From positions 70,019,101-70,083,100 of the forward strand of contig NC_080428.1 in the NCBI RefSeq assembly GCF_029873635.1: DNA of 64,000 nt, read 5' to 3'. The stretch comes from Malania oleifera (Eukaryota > Streptophyta > Magnoliopsida > Santalales > Ximeniaceae). The position numbers and the translations under genes were made by a program. The first letter of the stretch is position 1. Each line of letters opens with the position of its first letter. Below are positions 56,946 through 64,000 of the stretch, in pieces. Under the pieces are notes generated by a model. It searched no databases. It was not told the DNA's origin and saw nothing but the letters and a program-made list of their open reading frames with translations.

Positions 56946-59900
56946 ATGGGATTAGGTACTGAGGGCGTGAAGGCGGAGTCCTGGGATGTGGGCAAATCCA
57001 AGTCTAGGAAGAACAAAGATGGGGCTTTGGAGGAAACTGGTTGCTGGCCAAAGCTCAGGTTTATAGGGAGCTGCATTTCTTCGAGATCTAAGGTTGATAA
57101 TTCTGTCAGCGGCACCAGTACCCATTGCGGTAATGCTTATTTTCTCATTGATTTGTTTTTGTTGTTTGTTCCTTGTCGTTTTTACTCTGTTTGCTGCTGT
57201 TTTGTTGTCGAAAGGCGCTGTTTGTTGTCTTCTGAGAACGTTCTCTTTTCTAATTAGTTCATGTTTCGTGTTCACGGTGTTGTTCTTATTGATGTTGTTG
57301 TGATCGTGACTGATGCAAAAATTGCCCTGTATGGGATGTGTGTGGTTAGGAAATAATAAATGGGAACACAGCTTAACTCAAGGGATTTTTACTTGGTGCC
57401 CCATCACAAGCAAGGCCAATCTGAAAAGTGAAAAGCTTCACTATTTTGAAAATTATAAAAACCCAGGTTTTCCTTAACAAAATTATGACCCGAGCTGAAT
57501 TCAGAACCCAAAAAATTTCCAGTCGCCTAAATTTGCGCCTTCCCACTGAAGAGCCCAACTTTGCCTGTGCTAATCATGGTTCATATGTGGTGGAATTGAT
57601 GTTTCAACTACACTCCGGAAGGATGAACCCCTGAAACTGTGAAATGGTCTGGTGTGTGGGATTGAGATTTAAATATTTGCTAAATATTCATGATGGATTA
57701 ATTTCTGGATTATTCTGCACACGCCTCATTCCGTCTAGGAAAAATAGCATGTACTTGCAAGGCCAGCCCTTCTGTTTTTCATTTGAATGACTTTGCTAGT
57801 GTTGAAACATTGTGTAAAAACTCACTCTCTAGCTTCTACTTTAGAACAACCTTAAGTTTGTAGTTGCTGCCTTCGTACGGGATTAGATTTTAGTTTCCTA
57901 AATAGATGCGGAAGCAATAAAAAAAATTATATTCTATTAGGATGGATATGGAAGCAAACAAAAAAAAAATGTCCAACTGGAAAAGTCCAAATGGAAATTT
58001 ATCCTCAAAACATTACAAAAATAAAAAAGTTTTTTCCATGATTAGGGACTGACAAAAAATTATTGCGCGCTGTCTCTTATATTTGCTGCAAGTGATTAAT
58101 TTGCCCCACGTTAATCCAATTGGATTTGGATTTTGGCGGGTGGGGCGTTTGTCTTATGTAATTACTAGAGCTTACCTTTTAACGTGGAAAATCGGTACTC
58201 AAATAGAAAAAGCAATAATTAATGTGTTAAAATAGCTCATTTATTTTTTTAAAGAAAGTGAAGATGACTAAGATTCTAATAATTTATAATTATTGGAAAT
58301 ATTTAATGTATCGAGGAATTAATTCTATAGCTACCGAAGTTATTGTCAATTTCCGATAATTCAGGAAATTGAGGTTGAAATTAGAACTCGCCTTTCGCAA
58401 TCTCTTCCAAATTGAAGATGTAGAGTAGTTCAATGTGTTTTTGGACAACTGTTGGGTGAATGTTGACAATCAACAGTTATAATTCATGCTTATGGTATTT
58501 AGAAGGAACAGCAGTGATGATTTGTTGGGTGTTGTAAACTGTTAAGATTATTAAAACGCTCCAATTTGTTATCGGATTTGTGAGGGAAAAATTTAGGGAA
58601 TAGTAGAAAAAGGAAAATTTTAGCATCATCAAGTTCTTTAATGAATTCTGCATAATATCACAATTTTTTTCTTTGGGGCAGATTAAGTCTATACTTTTTA
58701 AAAAATAAATAAATATTGCAAAGCGGGGTACAAACCCAAATTCAAGAGCTTGTATACATAACAAGGAACAAAGTCCAATATTGTTTGGCCATCTACATTG
58801 CTGCTTCTGCTATGCCAAAATGGTAAACACTTCAGCTATCTATCTTTGTGCTTTATAAGGGATGCTGGGTCTCCTTCAAAAACTAGAAAATGCAGTTTCT
58901 AAATGAACAGAAATCTTAAAGAATCTACATTTCTATTAGAACCCTGAGGTACAGTTCTGTGAGGCTACTTTGTAAGACATATTTCCTTGAGGTTTTTTGT
59001 TTTTTTTAAAAGCACCAATGGGATGGGGGGGGGGGGGGGGGGGGTTAAGTTATGGCTTTGAATTCCACAGGGCGAGATTTATTGGCCAAGTAGGAGATTT
59101 ATTGGGGTTCTTTGAGAACCAATGTGAGGATGGAAGATTGATTTTAGTAATGTGTTAGTGTCAAGAAAGGGAACTAAGCAAGGTCTCCTTTCTCATTTGT
59201 TATTTGCCTCAGTGTTTTTAAGGATATAATGTCCACAGACCCCAAGAGGGAAGTTCTCTCATAATCATAAATGCATGTAACAATATGCTAGCTGGTGGTA
59301 AGTGTAATAAATTATCAAATTCTTGTTACTGTAGACGTAATTTAGTAGTAACTGTTATGTGGTATGCACAATTCAATTCATAAGTCTGTAGTATCCATGG
59401 TTACAGTTTACAAAATTTGTTTGGATTAATTTACTAGCCTTGTCATGGCTTGTTCTCTTTGTGCTGAGCAGAACAAGTATTGCATTGTTATAGTCAAATC
59501 TAAGGCTTTTTTTTTTTTCGGGTTCACTAAGCTAAGTATCCAGTTAATGCTGTTATTTTATCTACTATTGTGCTGGATGGTTCCTGCCCTTGAACACTAT
59601 TATCCTAGCCTTTTCTCCTTGAACTAGGTCATCAATATGTGTCTGTATTTTATTTATAGAAGGACTTCTAATTTTGGAATTCTAAATATTTTTGAAGCCT
59701 TAAATAACAGAGCATTATTACACTGTGTTGGAATTCTGAATCCCCCATACACGACCACAACTTTTCCTGTATCATGATGGGTTCATATTATAATATGTTG
59801 GTTTTACATATTGTTCAGCAGAAGGTAAATCTACAAATGATACAAGCACAGACCAGCCGATTGCTCCAGCAGTGTCATCTTCAACCACCAGTAATGCAGA

Positions 59901-62900
59901 AAGTAATTCATCTACTTCAAAACTTGAAGAAGAACTCAAAGTTGCATCTCGACTTCGGAAATTCTCATTTAATGATCTTAAGATGGCAACAAGAAATTTT
60001 AGACCTGAGAGTCTTCTTGGAGAGGGTGGTTTTGGTTGTGTATTCAAGGGTTGGATTGAAGAGAATGGAACTGCTCCAGTGAAGCCAGGCACGGGTCTAA
60101 CTGTTGCTGTTAAAACTCTCAACCATGACGGGCTTCAGGGTCACAAAGAATGGCTGGTTTGATACTTTCCTGGTTCATGTTACTTTTATATATGAGATTT
60201 TTGACAAACATTTTTCCTTTTGTTTCCTTATCCTGCCCCTTTTTAATCTTGGCTATTCTAATTTCATATGGCAGGCTGAAGTTAGTTTTCTCGGTGACCT
60301 TATTCATCCTAATTTGGTTAAATTAATTGGTTATTGCATTGAAGATGATCAAAGGCTGCTAGTATATGAGTTTATGCCTCGAGGAAGTTTGGAGAACCAC
60401 CTGTTTAGGAGTATGTAACTGCTTTTTTGTCAACATGGTTGTTAGATTCCGTTAATGTTTTCAAATCATAATTTTTCAATATTTAAGGACTTCTTGTATT
60501 GGTTCGCTTAGAAATTAAAACTCCACACGTTGGTCTAGTAGAACCAATGAAGTACTATTCATTATTTGCATTTCAGGAAACAGGTTTATTGGTGGACTGG
60601 TTTCTGTTTGAATGTTATTTGTGTAGGTTTTATAGGTTAGATAAAGCAGAGAAGGGACTGGACATATTATGTGATGATAGAATACTGTTGAAAATAAAAA
60701 GTTTCTATCGGATGGCTACACCTGCTCTACTATATGTAGGGCTGCAAATGAGCCAAGCCAAACCGAGCTTTGCATTGCTCAAGCTTATTAATTAATTTAT
60801 AAACCAAGCTTGAGCTTGTGCTCGAGCTGAGGTTTAATATACTTGCTCAAGTTTGTTTATTATGCAAATGAACGAGCTAACGAGCCATTACTGAGTTAGG
60901 CTACTGAGATTCTCAGTAACAGTTTGATTCTTTTGGGCGAGAAGCTCTTAAGGTTTTGTTAGGGAAAAAGGTGAAAAGGGGACTGTTACTATACTGCTTT
61001 AGAGGTTTTTTTGCCCCAACCATGCCAGCCTACTGGCCTTGGGTATTGGCCCTCTCACTAAATTCTAGTTATGGAATTTGAGCTAAGCTAGCCTGTCCTC
61101 AAATTGTCCATATTTTTCAGCCCCCTACAGTCTATCAAGCTTAACTCAACTTTGTTAAAAGGCCCCATAAATGAGTCTAATCCAAACCTATTAAATGAGT
61201 TCCAACCTAGCCTATGACTGAGTTGCTCACAAGCCAAAATGAGTCAAGCCCGTTTCTGCTTGTTTATTAAACAAATCTTCAAATTGGACTTGGGAATCGG
61301 TCATTCATACTAAACAAGCTTGAATGAGTTCTTACCAAGCCAAGCTCCCAAGCTGCTTGTGAGTGACTTGGTTCGTTTTGCAGCCCTAGCTATGGCATTA
61401 AAATGCTCTGTTGCTAACAAACAATATTTTTTTTAAAAAGAATTAAGTTATGGGAGAATGTTGAGATGGATGAATGGTATAATTCTAAAAGATAAATAAA
61501 GAACGAACATATCCGTGGAAAATTAGGCATATTACTCGTAGAAGATAAGGATTAAGGGAAGGTGTTTAAAATTGTTTAAACTCTGTAACATATCTAAATA
61601 ATGTACTAGTCAAGAGGGGCGAGTTGGTTTTTGTTGTTAGTGCCAATAGAAGGGGGAGAGATAGATCTGGAATAACTTGGACAAGAATTCTGCGACCTTC
61701 TGTTTTCTGTCTTTTCCTTAGATTGTGGCGTTGTGCATTCATGTAGAATGGTGGAAGGGGATTCATGGAGCCTACTCCACCTAGGTGGGACTTAAGCTTA
61801 GTTGTTGTTTTAGGTTTTGTAAAGCAATCTTGTTTAGGGGTGGTCATTTTGTGGAATATTGGTCCACAATCCAAGATGTAATTGTTTCTTCTATATGTGA
61901 GTTGTATCAACTACCATCCTTTTTTTTTTTTTCTCTTTTTTTCTTGATAAATTGTGCATGCATTGTCTGCACATCTTTATGAGATACGCAAGATAGTATC
62001 TGATAAGTGATAACTTACTTCAAGGATCATGTTATCAGATATATAGGCTTTTGAGAAGGGGGATTAAGGCAATGGTTTACACCATAGGCTGTATATAATG
62101 AACTTGTATTGAGTGACCAGAAGCTTGAATTTTTTTGAAACATTAGGCTTCAACTCATTATCTTGTAGAGTTGACAATGCTTTTTTAAGTAGAACCAAAA
62201 GTCGGGAAAATGGTAGTCAGGTTGTTAGCCTCAAAGAAGTAGATGTATTCTAAAGCCTGAAAGGGAAGACAATTTATGGTGTGAACAGCTGTAGTAACAT
62301 GATCAATTTCCTTTTCCCCCATATGATGGTGTTTGAGTTCTGCAATTATATATTGTGCCCAACTGCCTATGAATGCAAAAATTGGTGGTGATGCTTTTTA
62401 GAAACTAACCATAAATCCCCATCCCACCTCCCACCTGGCAAACGAAAAAAGCCTAGCCCTTTCAACTTCAGACCAGTGGTGGGGATAAGACCAAAATTTA
62501 CATTACTGGTTGTCAGTAGTTTTGAAATATCACAGGCAAAAAGGTCGATAGATTGTGAAGTCCATTAACTCAAGAGCATGGCAGTTCTGGAGATTGATGA
62601 CTTGGCAGATGATGAACAGGATTATTTGAGTCATGTTTAAGGCATTTATAAATATTTAAGCATTTATAGTTTTAAGTCAATTGGTATCCTAAATATATGT
62701 ACCAGCTGCCAAATCCTTTCAGGGGTGTGCTTCCTTCATTTAACTGCATCTAGCTACTTGAAGTCAGAAAATAGGAGAGCATGCTACATGACATCATTAT
62801 AGACAGGCTGATTTATGAAAAATGGAGCAAATGTTTATGAATAACAATGTCATAAACTTATGTGCTTTAATCTTTCCATGTTCCTGTGCTGCCATGCCAG

Positions 62901-63473
62901 CTGATGATAGTGAAAGGTGGAATTTGAAGTTTTTCTTTATGTTGCAAAGCTTGTTATTTGTTAACAATCTGTGTGACTTGTTCTCTGAGTTTTGTTGTTA
63001 TTTTTGGTTCACAGCTACTTTCTCTTTTATGGCTGGATAAATAGCGGCAGTATCTGTTTCTAAATGAAGATTAGTCTTTCCATTTATCCAATATCCTTGT
63101 GAATGTTTTCTCATCATAATACATTTATATGCAGGGTCCCTGCCTCTTCCATGGTCCATAAGGATGAAAATTGCACTTGGTGCTGCAAAGGGTCTTTCTT
63201 TTCTTCACGAGGAAGCGGAAAGGCCAGTGATATATCGTGATTTTAAGACCTCCAACATCCTATTAGATGCGGTATGTAACGAGAACTCTTGATAAAATAA
63301 CCTTTTCGTCCCTAATATCATTTGTCTTGCTGATGACACCACATTCCAGGATTACAATGCTAAGCTTTCTGATTTTGGACTTGCCAAGGATGGTCCTGAG
63401 GGTGACAAGACTCACGTCTCTACCCGTGTGATGGGAACATATGGTTATGCAGCCCCCGAGTATGTAATGACAG
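56946..63473 (+). CDS. PBL34-like: PBL34/35/36-like receptor-like cytoplasmic kinase (RLCK VII), 5' five exons
   Basis: Exons 56946-57129, 59819-60156, 60275-60410, 63135-63271 and 63350-63473 join with consistent phases to about 306 codons; the rest is beyond the window. The N-terminus ([12 protein letters not shown], then [20 protein letters not shown] and STHC) is characteristic of the PBL34/35/36 group. Kinase features: glycine loop [13 protein letters not shown] (exon 2), catalytic lysine in VAVKTL, LVGYC-type block as [17 protein letters not shown] (exon 3), [14 protein letters not shown] (exon 4, RLCK-type YRDFK), DFG in SDFGLAKDG and [14 protein letters not shown] (exon 5). Gly2 could be myristoylated, although residue 6 is Glu; nearby cysteines could be acylated, so a plasma-membrane location is likely but inferred. 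Arabidopsis relatives act below pattern-recognition receptors in immunity. No stops or frameshifts. Introns 1 and 3 are about 2.7 kb each. Confidence 0.93.
59025..59044 (+). repeat. Homopolymer of 20 G in intron 1
   Basis: Unbroken G run after GGGAT. Rare in AT-rich plant introns; could be real and able to form G-quadruplexes, or partly a sequencing-length artefact. Confidence 0.9.
60737..61388. mobile_element. hAT-type MITE in intron 3 of the kinase gene
   Basis: Ends TAGGGCTGCAAATGAGCC and, on the other strand, TAGGGCTGCAAAACGAACC; 652 bp, no transposase. The interior repeats GAGCTAACGAGCC/GCTTGAGC-like words. The 8 bp on each side (ACTATATG and GCTATGGC) share only part, so the target duplication is decayed. 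The TAGGG(C/G)TG terminus resembles that of 10335-11283. Confidence 0.75.
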
Positions 63474-64000
63474 GCAAGTGTGATCACACCCCAAAACTGC
63501 CCCTCGCCCCTACCCGGTCTTTTTTTTTTTTTATATACTGGTTTATTCCATTCCTTTTTGAATTTCCTGTTTGCATAATGAAACACTAATGACATGTTTG
63601 GTTTGAAAAATGGAATAGAAAATTGAATTGAGAACTTAAAAAAATCAAGTGACTAATTTTGTTCCTTTCTACCCAAATCCACTCCTATTCATCTAACATA
63701 TAGTAGACGTGTCTTTATCCATTATGAATGAAACAGGATGATTCATTATCTGCTGGAGTAAGAATGTTTTTGTTATTGCCCCTCCAGTCCTCATTCCCTT
63801 TTTCTTTTTCCTTCATTTCTTTGTGCGTATTTTATCTGAGGCTAACAGCTGTCAAATCCTAATTGCACTCCATGGAGTATGGACGGCAATTGGTGGAATG
63901 CTTGAATTCCAACTTTAATTGGATGCTGTCTTTTACTTCAGCAATGTTGATATGCCACATCATTGCTCAAGGATTTGTTTGAGAAAAAAGAAAGGAAAAT
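63474..64000 (+). other. Intron 5 of the kinase gene, GC donor, runs off the window
   Basis: Exon 5 ends ATGACAG and the next bases are GCAAGT, the consensus of the rare GC-AG intron class. A GT donor at this point would break the family alignment (VMTG, then the next exon). Contains a T run at 63520-63532. No further exon is recognised before the edge. Confidence 0.7.

Noticed and set aside
59140-59240. Weak similarity of a translated stretch to the LINE reverse-transcriptase motif GLRQGDPLSPFLF
   Set aside because: Only about 20 residues with several mismatches inside a kinase intron; too little to call a LINE.

Overview
The window is nuclear DNA of a flowering plant, most likely a eudicot. 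It is AT-rich and packed with nested LTR retrotransposons, CACTA and hAT DNA transposons, and it carries the first five exons of an intron-rich plant kinase gene. Nothing prokaryotic is present. A 98-base N gap (36289-36386) marks it as draft assembly.

Layout. (1) 1-22500: remains of a CACTA element. Two blocks of TTAGTGACG-type subterminal repeats (1-3060 and 22077-22500) bracket a captured, intron-containing fragment of an ARGONAUTE4-clade gene (3440-4003). A Ty3/gypsy chromovirus (4522-20910) interrupts it. That chromovirus contains three further LTR insertions. One of these (8925-11998) holds a hAT-type MITE, and another (16842-19201) holds a Cassandra-type LTR with a 5S rRNA-like domain. 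Nearly every insertion still has exact target-site duplications, so the order of insertion can be read directly. (2) 22501-36288: AT-rich DNA with two direct copies of a segment (24320-27590 and 33697-36288). Each copy holds a GC-rich palindrome of about 590 bp. Between them lies a minus-strand gypsy-type fragment with a DUF7745-like reading frame and a primer-binding site. The second copy runs into the N gap. (3) 36387-53310: a second, more diverged direct repeat (38120-39063 and 51640-53060) flanks a Tat/Ogre-type gag-protease fragment, the end of another CACTA element and a minus-strand Ty1/copia element. The copia element is broken by a solo chromovirus LTR and, in its own LTR, by another solo LTR. 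(4) 53311-56945: AT-rich spacer, a small foldback (54802-55081), then a GC-rich promoter and leader. (5) 56946-64000: exons 1-5 of a PBL34/35/36-like receptor-like cytoplasmic kinase (RLCK VII). It runs off the right edge in an intron with a GC donor site.

The observation I consider most novel is shared by all eight LTRs of two related families here. Each carries an array of palindromic TCGTCGACGA sites just upstream of the TATA box. The sites alternate in spacing (about 20 and 24-25 bp) with one conserved gap of about 45-51 bp. Both LTRs of the resident chromovirus also took independent insertions within 5 bp of the same point, between this array and the TATA box. Everything in the transposon part is decayed; only the kinase gene looks intact as far as it can be seen.
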